Positions 49,491 to 59,284 of a stretch of DNA of 64,000 nt are shown here, piece by piece; position 1 is the stretch's first letter; each line of letters opens with the position of its first letter. The notes under the pieces were generated by a model that did not search any database, had not been told where the DNA came from, and worked only from the letters and a program-made list of their open reading frames with translations. Origin of the DNA: Methylopila turkensis (GTDB lineage Bacteria; Pseudomonadota; Alphaproteobacteria; Rhizobiales; Methylopilaceae). The translations under genes and the position numbers were made by a program. Location of the stretch: the NCBI RefSeq assembly GCF_027922325.1, contig NZ_BSFL01000002.1, positions 310,001 through 374,000 on the forward strand. Direction: 5' to 3'.

Positions 49491-49555
49491 ACGCCGTCGC
49501 GTCCGCCGTCCGTCACTCATCTGATCGCCGCACCGAAAATTCCCGGAGATGTCCG

Positions 49556-51031
49556 ATGCTTCCTGCGCAGTCCGAACGTTTTGCGGCCGCGTCTCCGGCG
49601 ATTGGCGATGACGAGGGCCACGAGGCGGCCTGGCGGCGGGCGACCGCGCGGCTGCGCGCGGAGTATGGCGACGACGTCTATCTCAGCTGGTTCGGGCGCA
49701 TCGCGCTCGACCGCGTCGAGGACGGCGTGGCGCATCTGACGGTGCCGACCCGCTTCCTTAAGAGCTGGATCCAGTCGCATTACGCCGACCGGATCACCGT
49801 GGTGCTCTCGGAGGAGGCCCCGGAGGTCGACCGCATCGCGCTCGGCGTCCGGGTCGCCGCGCCCAAGCTCGCCGCGAGCGGCGGCGACGTCATCGTCGCT
49901 CCCGCCCCGCGGATGGAGCAGCAGGAGGAGCGCGCCTCGGCCCCGATCCCGACGGGCTTCGCTCAGTCGCGCGACGGCCAGCAGCGGCTGACCGGCTCCC
50001 CGCTCGACAAGCGCCTCACGCTCGACACCTTCCTCGTCGGCCGCTCGAACCAGCTCGCTCACGCCGCCGCGCTTCAGGTGGCGAGCGCCAAGGCCGGCGA
50101 TCCCGTCACCTTCAACCCGCTCGTGATCCACGCCGCGGTCGGCCTCGGCAAGACCCACCTGCTGCAGGCGACCGCCCACGCGGTCGAGGCGACGGGCCGG
50201 CGGGTCATGTACCTCACGGCCGAGAAGTTCATGTTCGACTTCGTGGCCTCGCTCAAGGCGCAGACCGCGCTGACCTTCAAGGAGCGGCTCAGGGCGATCG
50301 ACCTCCTGATCATCGACGACCTGCAGTTCCTGCAGGGCAAGACCGTGCAGCAGGAGTTCGGCCACACGCTGAACGCGCTGCTCGACGGGCGCCAGCAGGT
50401 GATCGTCGCCGCCGACCGGGCGCCGTCCGAGCTTGAAAGCGTCGATGAGCGCCTGCGCTCGCGCCTCGCCGGCGGCCTGACGCTCGAGATGGGCGCGCTC
50501 GACGAGGGCCTGCGCGCCAAGATCCTCGAAGTTCGGATCGAGGCGGCCCGACGCCTGCATCCGAAGTTCGACGTGCCGGCCGACGTGGTCGCCTATGTCG
50601 CCCGCATCATCACCGCGAACGGCCGCGATCTCGATGGCGCGGTCAACCGGCTGCTCGCCCACAACACGCTGACGGGCGCTCCGATCAGCGTCGAGATGGC
50701 GGAGACCGCTCTGCGCGACCTCGTGCGGCAGGTCGAGCCGAAGCGCGTGAAGATCGAGGACATCCAGCGGATCGTCGCGCGGCACTACAATGTCAGCCGC
50801 GCCGACCTGCTGTCCTCGCGGCGGACCCAGACCGTGGTGCGTCCGCGCCAGGTCGCTATGTACCTTTCGAAGCAGATGACGCTGCGCTCGCTGCCCGAGA
50901 TCGGGCGGCGCTTCGGCGGTCGCGACCACACCACGGTGCTGCACGCCGTGCGCAAGATCGACGAGCTGGTCAAGACCGACATCGCGCTCAGCGACGAGAT
51001 CGAGCTGCTGAAGCGGATGCTGCTCGACTGA
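49556..51031 (+). CDS. dnaA: Chromosomal replication initiator protein DnaA
   Basis: 491 residues from ATG 49556, preceded by GGAG at proper spacing. Domain I ([21 protein letters not shown]) binds partners; a linker follows; the AAA+ domain III has Walker A GLGKTHLL (near 196) and [12 protein letters not shown]; domain IV ends with the DNA-binding signature [15 protein letters not shown]. It binds DnaA boxes at oriC. Neither oriC nor dnaN is apparent here. A long GC hairpin terminator follows. Confidence 0.97.
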   Translation: MLPAQSERFAAASPAIGDDEGHEAAWRRATARLRAEYGDDVYLSWFGRIALDRVEDGVAHLTVPTRFLKSWIQSHYADRITVVLSEEAPEVDRIALGVRVAAPKLAASGGDVIVAPAPRMEQQEERASAPIPTGFAQSRDGQQRLTGSPLDKRLTLDTFLVGRSNQLAHAAALQVASAKAGDPVTFNPLVIHAAVGLGKTHLLQATAHAVEATGRRVMYLTAEKFMFDFVASLKAQTALTFKERLRAIDLLIIDDLQFLQGKTVQQEFGHTLNALLDGRQQVIVAADRAPSELESVDERLRSRLAGGLTLEMGALDEGLRAKILEVRIEAARRLHPKFDVPADVVAYVARIITANGRDLDGAVNRLLAHNTLTGAPISVEMAETALRDLVRQVEPKRVKIEDIQRIVARHYNVSRADLLSSRRTQTVVRPRQVAMYLSKQMTLRSLPEIGRRFGGRDHTTVLHAVRKIDELVKTDIALSDEIELLKRMLLD

Positions 51032-51037
51032 GGCCTC

Positions 51038-51083
51038 GGCGCCGGCCGCGCCCGTCGTCCCTTGCGCCGCGGCCGGCGCGTTT
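51038..51083 (+). terminator. Intrinsic terminator after dnaA
   Basis: GCGCCGGCCGCG (51038-51049) and its complement CGCGGCCGGCGC (51067-51078) form a perfect 12-bp stem with a 17-nt loop, followed by GTTTTC. It lies 7 bp past the dnaA stop. Confidence 0.85.
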
Positions 51084-51246
51084 TCTCCAAGCGCCTCTTT
51101 GACTTTCGGATCAGATCGACCGCCTTTCGGCGCGTTGACTTCGCAGGCGCCGCACCCCTACTGTCCGCCCCGGTCAGCGGCGCGCCACCCTCGATCTTCG
51201 GCGCGGCCCAGCGGGCATCGGCAGCGAATCCGAGGTGAACGACGCG

Positions 51247-51996
51247 ATGAAGGTTCTCGTCCCGGTCAAGCGAGTGGTCGACTACAACGTGAAAATCCGG
51301 GTGAAGCCGGACGGGTCGGGCGTCGAGCTTGCGAACGTCAAAATGTCGATGAACCCGTTCGACGAGATCGCGGTCGAGGAAGCGCTGCGCCTCAAGGAGG
51401 CCGGCAAGGCGACCGAAGTGGTGGTCGTCTCCGTCGGTCCGGCCCAGGCGGCGGAAACCATCCGCACCGGGCTCGCCATGGGCGGCGACCGCGGCATTCT
51501 GGTGAAGACCGATCAGCCGACGGAGCCGCTCGCCGTCGCCAAGATCCTCGCCAAGATCGTCGAGGAGGAGAAGCCGGGCCTGGTCGTGATGGGCAAGCAG
51601 GCGATCGACGACGACTGCAACCAAACCGGACAGATGCTCGCGGCCCTGCTCGGCTGGCCGCAGGGCACCTTCGCTTCGAAGGTCGCGCCCGGCGGCGAGA
51701 GCGTGGAGGTCACCCGCGAGGTCGACGGCGGTCTCCAGACCGTGTCGCTCAAGCTGCCGGCGGTGGTCACCACCGACCTGCGCCTGAACGAGCCGCGCTA
51801 CGCCTCGCTGCCCAACATCATGAAGGCGAAGAAGAAGCCGATCGACGAGAAGTCCGCGGCCGATCTCGGCGTCGACCTCACGCCGCGGCTCGAGGTGCTG
51901 AAGACGACCGAGCCGCCGAAGCGGCAGGCCGGCGCCAAGGTCGGCTCCGTCGCCGAGCTCGTCGCGAAGCTCAAGTCCGAAGCGGGAGTGATCTGA
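51247..51996 (+). CDS. etfB: Electron transfer flavoprotein subunit beta
   Basis: 249 residues from [21 protein letters not shown]; a GTG four codons upstream is rejected. The ETF-beta signature [20 protein letters not shown] is present near 180-205. The subunit binds AMP and pairs with EtfA to pass electrons from acyl-CoA dehydrogenases to ETF-ubiquinone oxidoreductase. etfA follows 2 bp downstream. Confidence 0.97.
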   Translation: MKVLVPVKRVVDYNVKIRVKPDGSGVELANVKMSMNPFDEIAVEEALRLKEAGKATEVVVVSVGPAQAAETIRTGLAMGGDRGILVKTDQPTEPLAVAKILAKIVEEEKPGLVVMGKQAIDDDCNQTGQMLAALLGWPQGTFASKVAPGGESVEVTREVDGGLQTVSLKLPAVVTTDLRLNEPRYASLPNIMKAKKKPIDEKSAADLGVDLTPRLEVLKTTEPPKRQAGAKVGSVAELVAKLKSEAGVI

Positions 51997-51998
51997 CC

Positions 51999-52940
51999 AT
52001 GGCGACCCTGCTCCTCGCCGACCACCACGAGGACCACCTCGGCGACGCCACCGCCAAGGCGCTGACCGCGGCCAGGGCGCTCGGCGCGCCCGTGCACGTG
52101 CTGATCGCCGGCAAGGCCCCGCGCGGCGCGGCGGACGCCGCCGCCAAGCTCGAGGGCGTCGAGAAAGTGCTGCTCGTGAACGGCGAATCCTACGGCCACG
52201 GCCTCGCGGAGCCGTTCGCGGAGCTCATCCTCGGGCTGATGGGCTCCTACGACGCGCTGGTGGCCTCCTCCTCCACCACGGGGAAGAACATCCTGCCGCG
52301 CGTCGCCGCCAAGCTCGACGTGATGCAGATCTCCGACATCACCAAGGTCGAGGGCCCCGACACGTTCGAGCGCCCGATCTACGCCGGCAACGCGCTCCAG
52401 ACGGTCAAGTCGAAGGACCCGAAAAAGATCATCACCGTCCGCACGGCCTCCTTCGCGCCGACCGGCGACGGCGGCTCGGCCACGGTCGAGGAAATCTCGG
52501 CCGCGGCCGACCCTGCGCTGTCGAGCTTCGTGGGCGAGGACCTCACCAAGTCCGACCGGCCGGAGCTCGGCTCCGCCAAGGTCGTGGTCTCGGGCGGGCG
52601 GGCGCTCGGTTCGGCCGAGAAGTTCAAGGAGGTGATCGAGCCGCTCGCCGACGCCTTCGGCGCCGCGATCGGCGCGAGCCGGGCCGCGGTGGACGCGGGC
52701 TACGCGCCCAACGACCAGCAGGTCGGCCAGACCGGCAAGATCGTAGCCCCCGAACTCTATGTGGCCCTCGGCATCTCCGGCGCGATCCAGCATCTCGCCG
52801 GCATGAAGGACTCGAAGGTCATCGTCGCGATCAACAAGGACGAGGACGCGCCGATCTTCCAGGTGGCGGATTACGGCCTGGTGGCCGATCTCTTCACGGC
52901 GGCGCCGGAGCTGCAGGCGGAGCTAGCCAAGGCCAAGTGA
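51999..52940 (+). CDS. etfA: Electron transfer flavoprotein subunit alpha
   Basis: 313 residues ([16 protein letters not shown]). The C-terminal FAD domain has [56 protein letters not shown] and [17 protein letters not shown], all ETF-alpha hallmarks. It forms a heterodimer with EtfB. A terminator lies 9 bp downstream. Confidence 0.97.
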   Translation: MATLLLADHHEDHLGDATAKALTAARALGAPVHVLIAGKAPRGAADAAAKLEGVEKVLLVNGESYGHGLAEPFAELILGLMGSYDALVASSSTTGKNILPRVAAKLDVMQISDITKVEGPDTFERPIYAGNALQTVKSKDPKKIITVRTASFAPTGDGGSATVEEISAAADPALSSFVGEDLTKSDRPELGSAKVVVSGGRALGSAEKFKEVIEPLADAFGAAIGASRAAVDAGYAPNDQQVGQTGKIVAPELYVALGISGAIQHLAGMKDSKVIVAINKDEDAPIFQVADYGLVADLFTAAPELQAELAKAK

Positions 52941-52948
52941 CGAGCCGC

Positions 52949-52983
52949 AGCGCCGGAAGAACCCTTTTCCGGCGCTGGTTTTG
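52949..52983 (+). terminator. Intrinsic terminator after etfA
   Basis: CAGCGCCGGAA and TTCCGGCGCTG form an 11-bp perfect stem with an 8-nt loop, followed by GTTTTG. Confidence 0.88.
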
Positions 52984-53060
52984 TGCGTTGCAATAACTAT
53001 ACTGATCAGGTGCGCCGTATGTGGCGCGCCAAGACACCAAGAAACGGCCAGGCGGATCAC

Positions 53061-53942
53061 ATGGCGACGGAGATTGGCAGGATCGGCGTGATCGGCGCCG
53101 GCCAGATGGGCAGCGGCATCGCGCATGTCTGCGCGCTCGCAGGCCTCGACGTCTCCTTCAACGACATCGACCAGAACCGGATCGCCGCGGCGATCGAGCG
53201 GATCGACCACAACATCAAGCGCCAGGTCGGCAAGGGCGCCGTCACCGACGCGGACCGCGCGGCCGCCCTCGCGCGCATCCACCCCGTAAGCTCCTACGCC
53301 GACCTCGCGGACTGCGATCTGGTGATCGAGGCCGCGACCGAGGACGAGCAGATCAAGCGCAAGATCTTCTCGGAGCTCTGCCCGACGCTGAAGCCCGAGA
53401 CGATGGTCGCGACCAACACCTCGTCGATCTCGATCACGCGGCTCGCCGCCTCGACCGACCGGCCGGAGCGCTTCATCGGCATTCATTTCATGAACCCGGT
53501 CCCGGTGATGCAGCTCGTGGAGCTCATCCGCGGCATCGCGACCGAGGACGAGACCTTCGACAGCGCGCGCGCGCTGATCGACAGGCTCGGCAAGACGGTC
53601 GCCGTCTCGGAAGACTTCCCGGCCTTCATGGTCAACCGCATCCTGCTGCCGATGATCAACGAGGCGATCTACACGCTCTACGAAGGCGTGGGCTCCGTCG
53701 ACGCCATCGACACCGCCATGAAGCTCGGCGCCAACCACCCGATGGGGCCGCTGCAGCTCGCGGACTTCATCGGCCTCGACACCTGCCTGTCGATCATGCA
53801 GGTGCTGTACGAGGGGCTCGCGGACAGCAAGTACCGCCCCTGCCCGCTGCTGGTGAAGTATGTGGAGGCCGGCTGGCTCGGGCGGAAGACGCAGCGCGGC
53901 TTCTACGACTACCGCGGCGCCGAGCCGGTCCCGACCCGCTGA
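53061..53942 (+). CDS. 3-hydroxybutyryl-CoA dehydrogenase
   Basis: 293 residues from ATG 53061; an upstream in-frame stretch to 52983 is leader and terminator sequence. NAD motif GVIGAGQMGSGIAH lies near 8-21. Catalytic residues are in TNTSSISI, IHFMNPVPVM (His near 139) and FMVNRILLPMINEA. It oxidises (S)-3-hydroxybutyryl-CoA to acetoacetyl-CoA, in beta-oxidation or C4 metabolism, and follows etfBA. The symbol hbd/paaH is used for relatives. Confidence 0.95.
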   Translation: MATEIGRIGVIGAGQMGSGIAHVCALAGLDVSFNDIDQNRIAAAIERIDHNIKRQVGKGAVTDADRAAALARIHPVSSYADLADCDLVIEAATEDEQIKRKIFSELCPTLKPETMVATNTSSISITRLAASTDRPERFIGIHFMNPVPVMQLVELIRGIATEDETFDSARALIDRLGKTVAVSEDFPAFMVNRILLPMINEAIYTLYEGVGSVDAIDTAMKLGANHPMGPLQLADFIGLDTCLSIMQVLYEGLADSKYRPCPLLVKYVEAGWLGRKTQRGFYDYRGAEPVPTR

Positions 53943-53958
53943 TCGATCGCTCATCACG

Positions 53959-53973
53959 TTAGCTTCGCGTTAA
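53959..53973. promoter_or_regulatory. Near-consensus CtrA-type box upstream of small motility-like protein
   Basis: TTAG, spacer CTTCGCG, TTAA: one mismatch from TTAA-N7-TTAA. It sits 46 bp upstream of the small YjfB-like gene. Confidence 0.4.
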
Positions 53974-54018
53974 TCCGGGCGCCTCAAAATCCTTCCCCAC
54001 GCCGTGAGGAGGGACGCC

Positions 54019-54213
54019 ATGGAGATCGGTTCGCTTGCGGCCTCCGCCGTCGCCACGTCGGCGCAGCAAACCCGCGACGGCTTCACCATCGCCGCGCTCA
54101 AGATCGCCAACGAACAGCAGCAGGCGGTCGCCGGTCTGGTCGCCCAGGTGGCCGAAACGGTGAAGGCCCAAACGCCCGACGGCGTCGGCCGCCTGCTCGA
54201 CGTCAGCGCCTAG
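54019..54213 (+). CDS. Small YjfB-like putative motility protein
   Basis: 64 residues from ATG 54019, with a strong GAGGAGGG upstream. The sequence MEIGSLAASAVATSAQQTRDGF, ALKIANEQQQAVAGLVAQVAE, is helical and Ala/Gln-rich with no Cys, Trp or Pro except near the end. This matches the pattern of the YjfB family, named putative motility proteins without a proven role. A CtrA-like box upstream would fit motility regulation. Family assignment rests on pattern and length only. The 188 bp that follow (54214-54401) show no gene. Confidence 0.6.
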   Translation: MEIGSLAASAVATSAQQTRDGFTIAALKIANEQQQAVAGLVAQVAETVKAQTPDGVGRLLDVSA

Positions 54214-54401
54214 CTCGCGGCTGGGGCCGGCCCGGCGTCGTTCCGACGCCGATCCCACCGCATGACCGAGCGACGCCCGCGCGTCGCGCCCTTCGGCCGA
54301 CCACGCTTGACGGCCGCGCGGCCGACCGTCGGCGGCTAACCCTGGGACGTGGCCCGCCGTTTGCTCAGCCGCAACGGGCGACCAGACGTAAACAGGCGGC
54401 C

Positions 54402-55667
54402 ATGACGGATCGCATGACGAGATCGGAAGCCGAGGAACGGGCGGCGCATCGCGACGCGGTCCCGTCGGATCCGGGCTTCGCAGAGGCGATCGAAGCTCTC
54501 ACACGCGTGCGGACGCGAGAGCTGCGCCTGCCGCCCGCGATCCACGCCGCGTTCCGGCAGGCGACCTGGCAGAGCCGCAAGAAGATCATCCGCGCCTGGC
54601 TGGTCTCGATCGCGCTCCTCAACGCGCTGTGCCTTCCGCTCGACCCGCTGCTGGCCGACGAGCAGGCCCTCGGCGCCTTCGCCGCGGCGCGGTTCGGGCT
54701 GACCATGTTCCTGCTGGCGGCGGCGTGGCTGATCCACGCCATGGCGAAGCCGGGGCTCGAGGGCGTGATCATGATCGCCTGCTGCGCGGCGGTCATGGTC
54801 GTCGCCGGCGCGACCGGCCTGCGCTACGGGCCCGAACTGACGGAGCGCTACATCGTCCACGCCGCCTTCGTCGCGGGCAGCGGCGTCATGGTCACGCGCA
54901 TCGCATGGCGCGACACTCTTATCCTGACCGGCGTCTCGATCGCCCTGTTCTGCGGGTTCCTGCTCCAGATCCCCGATCCCCCGCTGTCGATGAACGCGGC
55001 GGCGCAGATGGCGCTGTTCTATGGCGGCGGCCTCGCAGGCCTCACCTTCGCGCGCCGCGCCCACGACCGGCTGCACTACCGCGTCTTCGTGCTGACGATG
55101 AGCGAGCGGCTCAAGATGCGGGAGATCGAGGCCATGAACAGCCGGCTGTTCGCCATGGCGCGGACCGATCCGCTGACCTCGCTGTCGAACCGGCGCCATT
55201 TCGACGAAGTGTACGGCGCCCTCAGGATCGGGGCCGACGAGCGCTCGACGATCGGTCTGTTCATGATCGACGTCGATCGCTTCAAGCAGCTCAACGACGA
55301 ACTCGGCCACGCCGCCGGCGACGAACGGCTCGCGGCGGTCGCCGGTCTGATCCGGTCGGAGCTCCGGGAGGGGGTCGACTTCGTCGCGCGTTTCGGCGGC
55401 GAGGAGTTCGTCGTGCTGCTGCCGGACGTCGTGCTTGAGGAAGCCCGCGCGATCGCCGAGCGGGTGCGCGCCAGCGTCGAGAACCGGGCGCTTCTCAATC
55501 CGGGCGGCCTCGCGGGCGTCGTGACGGTGAGCATCGGCGTCGCAGCGGCGCCGCCGGGGCGGCTCGAACGCCTGGTCGAGGAGGCGGACGCCGCGCTCTA
55601 CGCGGCCAAGCAGCGCGGCCGCAACCGCGTCGAGCTGGCGGCGGGAGCCGCCGTGGAGACCGCCTGA
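54402..55667 (+). CDS. Membrane diguanylate cyclase (GGDEF)
   Basis: 421 residues. Five to six N-terminal transmembrane helices (about 65-235), including AWLVSIALLNALCLPLDPLL and LTMFLLAAAWLIHAMAKPG, precede a GGDEF domain. The active-site loop is RFGGEEFVVLL (GGEEF near 330), with LTSLSNRRHFDEVY and FMIDVDRFKQLNDELGHAAGD at the start. All metal and GTP residues are intact, so c-di-GMP synthesis is predicted. An I-site RxxD is not evident at the usual spot (RSELREGVDF). It converges with DUF2065. Confidence 0.93.
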   Translation: MTDRMTRSEAEERAAHRDAVPSDPGFAEAIEALTRVRTRELRLPPAIHAAFRQATWQSRKKIIRAWLVSIALLNALCLPLDPLLADEQALGAFAAARFGLTMFLLAAAWLIHAMAKPGLEGVIMIACCAAVMVVAGATGLRYGPELTERYIVHAAFVAGSGVMVTRIAWRDTLILTGVSIALFCGFLLQIPDPPLSMNAAAQMALFYGGGLAGLTFARRAHDRLHYRVFVLTMSERLKMREIEAMNSRLFAMARTDPLTSLSNRRHFDEVYGALRIGADERSTIGLFMIDVDRFKQLNDELGHAAGDERLAAVAGLIRSELREGVDFVARFGGEEFVVLLPDVVLEEARAIAERVRASVENRALLNPGGLAGVVTVSIGVAAAPPGRLERLVEEADAALYAAKQRGRNRVELAAGAAVETA

Positions 55668-55693
55668 CGCCACGGCGGCCTACGCCCTTCCCG

Positions 55694-55879
55694 TCATCCC
55701 CTCACGAACCAGACTACGACGAGCCCGATGACGGCGCAGCCGACGCCGAGGGTCCGCAGCGCGCCGTCGTCGGTCTCGAGAATGTGGGCGCAGGATCTCT
55801 TCGCCGCCGCGGGAAAGCCCGCGAACAGGACGCCCTCGATCACGAGCACGAGACCGAGGGCGGCGAAGAAGTCGATCAT
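55694..55879 (-). CDS. DUF2065 membrane protein
   Basis: 61 residues with two transmembrane helices (FFAALGLVLVIEGVLFAGFP and RTLGVGCAVIGLVVVWFV). It is the DUF2065 family usually encoded after hflC in proteobacteria. Its ATG overlaps the hflC stop by 4 bp (ATGA), so it is translationally coupled. The function is unknown, likely linked to the HflKC-FtsH complex. Confidence 0.9.
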   Translation of the reverse strand: MIDFFAALGLVLVIEGVLFAGFPAAAKRSCAHILETDDGALRTLGVGCAVIGLVVVWFVRG

Positions 55880-56793
55880 TGCGGCGCGGGCGTTCCAGCC
55901 GGCGCCGCCGGCCGGGCCGGCGCGGGCAGGCCGCCCGACTGCTCGAAGAAGCGGAAGAAGGCGCTGTCGGGCGCCAGCACCAGCCGGGTGCCGGACCTCA
56001 TGCTCTTCTCATAGGCGTCCATCGACCGGGAGAACGCGAAGAACTCCTGGTTGGCGCCGAAGGCCTCCGCGAGAATGCGGGTCTTCTCGGCCTCGCCCTC
56101 GCCGCGCAGAACCTCGGCGTCACGGTTCGCCTCGGCCACGATGACCTGCGCGTCGCGATCGGAGCGGGCGCGGATGCCCTGCGCCTGCTCGGCGCCGCGG
56201 GCGCGGATCTGGGCCGCCTCCTGCGCGCGTTCGGACTGCATGCGCTCGAACACCGCCTTGGAGTTCTGCTCCGGGAGGTCCGCGCGACGGATGCGGACGT
56301 CGACGATCTGGATGCCGAACCGGTCGGCCTCGCGGTTCGCCTGGTCCCGGATTCGCGCCATGATCTGGTCGCGCCGGTCGCGCACGATCTGCTCGAAATT
56401 GTTGGAGCGGATGGCTTCCAGCAGTGCGTCGGTCAGAACGTTGGTGAGACGGGCGTTCGCCTGCTCGATCGTGCCGACCGCCTGCCGGAACCGCAGCGGG
56501 TTGGTGATCCTGTAGCGAGAGAAGGCGTCGACCACGAGACGCTTTTGGTCGTTCGCGGTCGCCTCGCGCTCAGGCAGGTCAAGATCGAGGATGCGCTTGT
56601 CGATGCGCACCACCGTCTCGATGAACGGCACCTTCACGTGGAGGCCGGGCTCCGTGACGGTGTCGACCGGCTGGCCGAAGCGCAGAACGATGACCTGCTC
56701 GGTCTGGGCGACGGTGTAGAGCGCGCTGTAGCCGGCCACGAGAGCGGCGACCGCGACGAAGGCGAGGAAGCCGCCGAGAATGTTGCGGTTCAC
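55876..56793 (-). CDS. hflC: Membrane protease modulator HflC
   Basis: 305 residues from GTG 56793 (VNRNILGGFLAFVAVAALVAG). One N-terminal transmembrane helix precedes the SPFH/prohibitin domain (VIVLRFGQPVDTVTEPGLHVKVPF, DARIRRADLPEQNS-like VDVRIRRADLPEQNSKAVFERM). The coiled coil (AQEAAQIRARGAEQAQGIRARS) forms the cage around FtsH. The start overlaps the hflK stop (GTGA). A Pro/Ala tail ends the protein. Confidence 0.95.
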   Translation of the reverse strand: MNRNILGGFLAFVAVAALVAGYSALYTVAQTEQVIVLRFGQPVDTVTEPGLHVKVPFIETVVRIDKRILDLDLPEREATANDQKRLVVDAFSRYRITNPLRFRQAVGTIEQANARLTNVLTDALLEAIRSNNFEQIVRDRRDQIMARIRDQANREADRFGIQIVDVRIRRADLPEQNSKAVFERMQSERAQEAAQIRARGAEQAQGIRARSDRDAQVIVAEANRDAEVLRGEGEAEKTRILAEAFGANQEFFAFSRSMDAYEKSMRSGTRLVLAPDSAFFRFFEQSGGLPAPARPAAPAGTPAPQ

Positions 56794-58073
56794 TGGTTCG
56801 CTCCCCCGCCTGCCGCGCCTGCGCGCGGCGCCTGCTGCTGGCGTTGCTGTTGCTGTTGGCCGCCGAGTTGGTCGAGCGGCAGGAAGGGCACCACGCCCTG
56901 GCCCGAGGCCTTGGGATCGATGATCACCTTGTCGACCGCGCCCATCACGCGCTCCATCGTCTCGATGAAGATGCGCTCTCGGGTCACTTCCGGCGCTTTG
57001 GTGTACTCGGTCACGACCTGCGAGAAGCGCGAGGCCTGGCCCTGCGCTTCGGCGACGGTGGCGGCCTTGAAGCCTTCGGCCCGCTGCAGCGTCTGGGTCG
57101 CCTGGCCGCGCGCTTCCGGCACGATGCGGTTGGCGTAGGCCTGCGCCTCGTTGGTGAGGCGGATGCGGTCCGCCTGCGCCACCTGCACTTCGCGGAAGGC
57201 GCCGATGACCTCGCCAGGAGGCGCGATCTTCTGGAGCTGGACCTGGGCGATGTCGATGCCGGCGTCGTAGCTGTCGAGCGTCTTCTGCATCAGCTCGCGC
57301 ACGGCCGCCGCGGTGACCGCAGCCGACTGCACCTCCTCGGGCTTGCGCACCGGCTCGACCGGCGGAGCGCCGGGCGTGGTGGGCTGCGCCGTGACGTCGG
57401 TCTCGGGCGTGCCTTCGGTGAGGATCTGCTGCAGGCGCGACCGTCCCACCACCTCGCGCATCGCGCTTTCGGCGACCGCCTTGATGGTGCTTTCGGGGTT
57501 TTGAAGGTTGAACAGGTAGGCCGCCGCGCCGCTCGGGCGTCCGGCGGCCGGGTCGGCCGGCTTGATCATCCACACGACCGAGAAGTTGACGTCGACGATG
57601 TTCTCGTCGCCCGTCAGCATCAGGCTTTCCTGAGGCACTTCGCGGCTGGTGGGCGAGCGCGCGCTGCCGCTCGCCGCGGTGCGCATGCCGACCTCGATCG
57701 AATTCTGGGTCGTGACCTTGGGCGTCAGAACCGTCTGTATCGGGTAGGGCAGATGGTAGTTCAGGCCGGCCTGGGTGGTGCCGGTGTAGCGGCCGAAGGT
57801 CAGCACGATGCCTTCCTCGTCCGCCTCGACCCGGTAGAAGCCTGAGACGGCCCAGGCGACCACCGCGACCGCCACGAGCGCGAGCACGCCGCGGCCGCTG
57901 CCGCCGCCGCCGGGCAGCACGCTGCGCAGGCGTTCCTGGCCGCGGCGGATCAGGTCCTCCAGATCGGGCGGGTTAGGCCCCCCCTGCTGCTGGGGACCCT
58001 GCCCCCACGGGCCGCCGGGCTTGTTGCCCCACGGTCCGCCGCCGCCACCGCCACTCTGGTTGCTCCAGGGCAT
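56790..58073 (-). CDS. hflK: Membrane protease modulator HflK
   Basis: 427 residues from ATG 58073 (MPWSNQSGGGGGGPWG). A Gly/Pro/Gln-rich cytoplasmic N-terminus precedes one transmembrane helix (RGVLALVAVAVVAWAVSGFY, about 95) and the SPFH domain (EEGIVLTFGRYTGTTQAGLNYHLP). A long coiled coil and a Gln/Pro-rich tail follow. An unusual insert (GMRTAASGSARSPTSREVPQ) occurs in the SPFH region, and another (GTPETDVTAQPTTPGAPPVE) further on. HflKC forms a cage regulating FtsH. Confidence 0.95.
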   Translation of the reverse strand: MPWSNQSGGGGGGPWGNKPGGPWGQGPQQQGGPNPPDLEDLIRRGQERLRSVLPGGGGSGRGVLALVAVAVVAWAVSGFYRVEADEEGIVLTFGRYTGTTQAGLNYHLPYPIQTVLTPKVTTQNSIEVGMRTAASGSARSPTSREVPQESLMLTGDENIVDVNFSVVWMIKPADPAAGRPSGAAAYLFNLQNPESTIKAVAESAMREVVGRSRLQQILTEGTPETDVTAQPTTPGAPPVEPVRKPEEVQSAAVTAAAVRELMQKTLDSYDAGIDIAQVQLQKIAPPGEVIGAFREVQVAQADRIRLTNEAQAYANRIVPEARGQATQTLQRAEGFKAATVAEAQGQASRFSQVVTEYTKAPEVTRERIFIETMERVMGAVDKVIIDPKASGQGVVPFLPLDQLGGQQQQQRQQQAPRAGAAGGGANQ

Positions 58074-58233
58074 CGAACGTCCTTTTGGCTGGCGGTCCCG
58101 AGGGAGCCGCACGACCTCACGAGCCGCGCTTATAGGCGACCGCTCCCCGCCATTCAACGCGAAGAGACTCTTAGCGCCACGCGAGGTGGCGCCGCGCTCG
58201 CGCGAAATCAATCCTTCGCGACGACGCAGCCGA

Positions 58234-58761
58234 TCACGAGCGCTTCAGCCCGCGCTCGCGCACAAGGTCCCGGAAGGTGAAGGCGAACTCGTCGCGCGGA
58301 CCGGCGGCGTGCGCTTCTCGGAAGGTCTCGCGCCATTGCGCGGGGTCGTAGTCGGGGAACAGCACGTCTCCGTCCGGGGCCGCGTCGATCTCCGTCAGCC
58401 GCATGCGCTCGGCGAGCGGCAGCGTCAGCGCGTAGATCTCGCCGCCCCCGGCGCTGATGATCTCTTCCGCGCCCATCTCCTCCGCGAGCGCCTCGGCGAG
58501 GCCGAGCGCGTCCTGGAGGTCGTGGGCGACGTGGACGCCGGGCTCGCTGAAGGAATGGTCGCGCGTCAGCACGATCGTCTGCCGGCCGGGGAGCGCCCGG
58601 CCGATCGCCTCATGGTTGCGGCGGCCGACGATGAGCGGCTTGCCCATCGTCACCGCCTTGAACCGCTTCAGGTCGCTCGAGATCCGCCACGGCATGTCGT
58701 TGTCGCGACCGATCACGCGGTTGCGGGCGACGGCCGCGACGATGACGATCGGGAGGGTCAA
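58234..58761 (-). CDS. folA: Dihydrofolate reductase
   Basis: 175 residues from a TTG start at 58761 that overlaps the TGA of the upstream gene (TTGA). The M20-loop region IVAAVARNRVIGRDNDMPWRIS and the catalytic-Asp region SSDLKRFK are present. The NADPH loop reads GRRNHEAIGRALPGR, where most enzymes have GRKTxESIGRPLPGR, so Asn and His replace the usual Thr and aromatic residue. ISAGGGEIYALTLPLAERMRLTEI is the C-terminal signature. It regenerates tetrahydrofolate for ThyA, encoded three genes upstream. Confidence 0.9.
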   Translation of the reverse strand: MTLPIVIVAAVARNRVIGRDNDMPWRISSDLKRFKAVTMGKPLIVGRRNHEAIGRALPGRQTIVLTRDHSFSEPGVHVAHDLQDALGLAEALAEEMGAEEIISAGGGEIYALTLPLAERMRLTEIDAAPDGDVLFPDYDPAQWRETFREAHAAGPRDEFAFTFRDLVRERGLKRS

Positions 58762-59129
58762 TTGATCGGGCGGCCGCGCAGGCAGAGCGGCGTCCAGAGA
58801 GCCTGAACCGTGCGCGTGTCGTCGGCGCCGAGCGTCTCGATCGCGGCGTCGCCGGCGTTGTAGCGGTAGACAAACCGCACCAAGCTCGGCTTGTCGCGGC
58901 CGACATAAATCGTCGCCTGGCCGCACACGGCCTCGTCCTTGCCGTTGGTGCGGCGGCGGAAGTTCTCGAAGCCGAAGCGCGCCGGCTGTCCGGCGTAGGC
59001 CGACTTCAGCTTGGCGCGCAGCGTCTCTTCGGTCTGCGCGAACAGCTGCGGAGTGCTCTGCGCCAGCGCGACCGTCGCCCCTGCCATGACCATCACCGCG
59101 GCGGCCGCGGTCCGTGCCCAGAAAAACAT
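58758..59129 (-). CDS. Secreted hypothetical protein
   Basis: 123 residues from ATG 59129 (MFFWARTAAAAVMVMAGATVALAQ signal peptide). The mature part has RFGFENFRRRTNGKDEAVCGQATIYVGR and ends LWTPLCLRGRPIN, with two cysteines that could form a disulfide. Longer in-frame starts upstream encode Arg-rich junk. No family recognised. The stop overlaps the folA TTG, so it is operonic with folA. GGACGGACG precedes the start. Confidence 0.7.
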   Translation of the reverse strand: MFFWARTAAAAVMVMAGATVALAQSTPQLFAQTEETLRAKLKSAYAGQPARFGFENFRRRTNGKDEAVCGQATIYVGRDKPSLVRFVYRYNAGDAAIETLGADDTRTVQALWTPLCLRGRPIN

Positions 59130-59284
59130 CGTCGTCCGTCCTCGCCCTCGCGCGATCTCGCGCGACATCCCTCGCCGCGGTCGCGGGTCGAGTCGCCGCC
59201 CGCCCGCAACGTTCTTTCGCGATACACGTTCCGATCCTTCGCCGCCATGGCTTAAGGCTCGCCTAAGCGTCGCGTGATCGGCTC

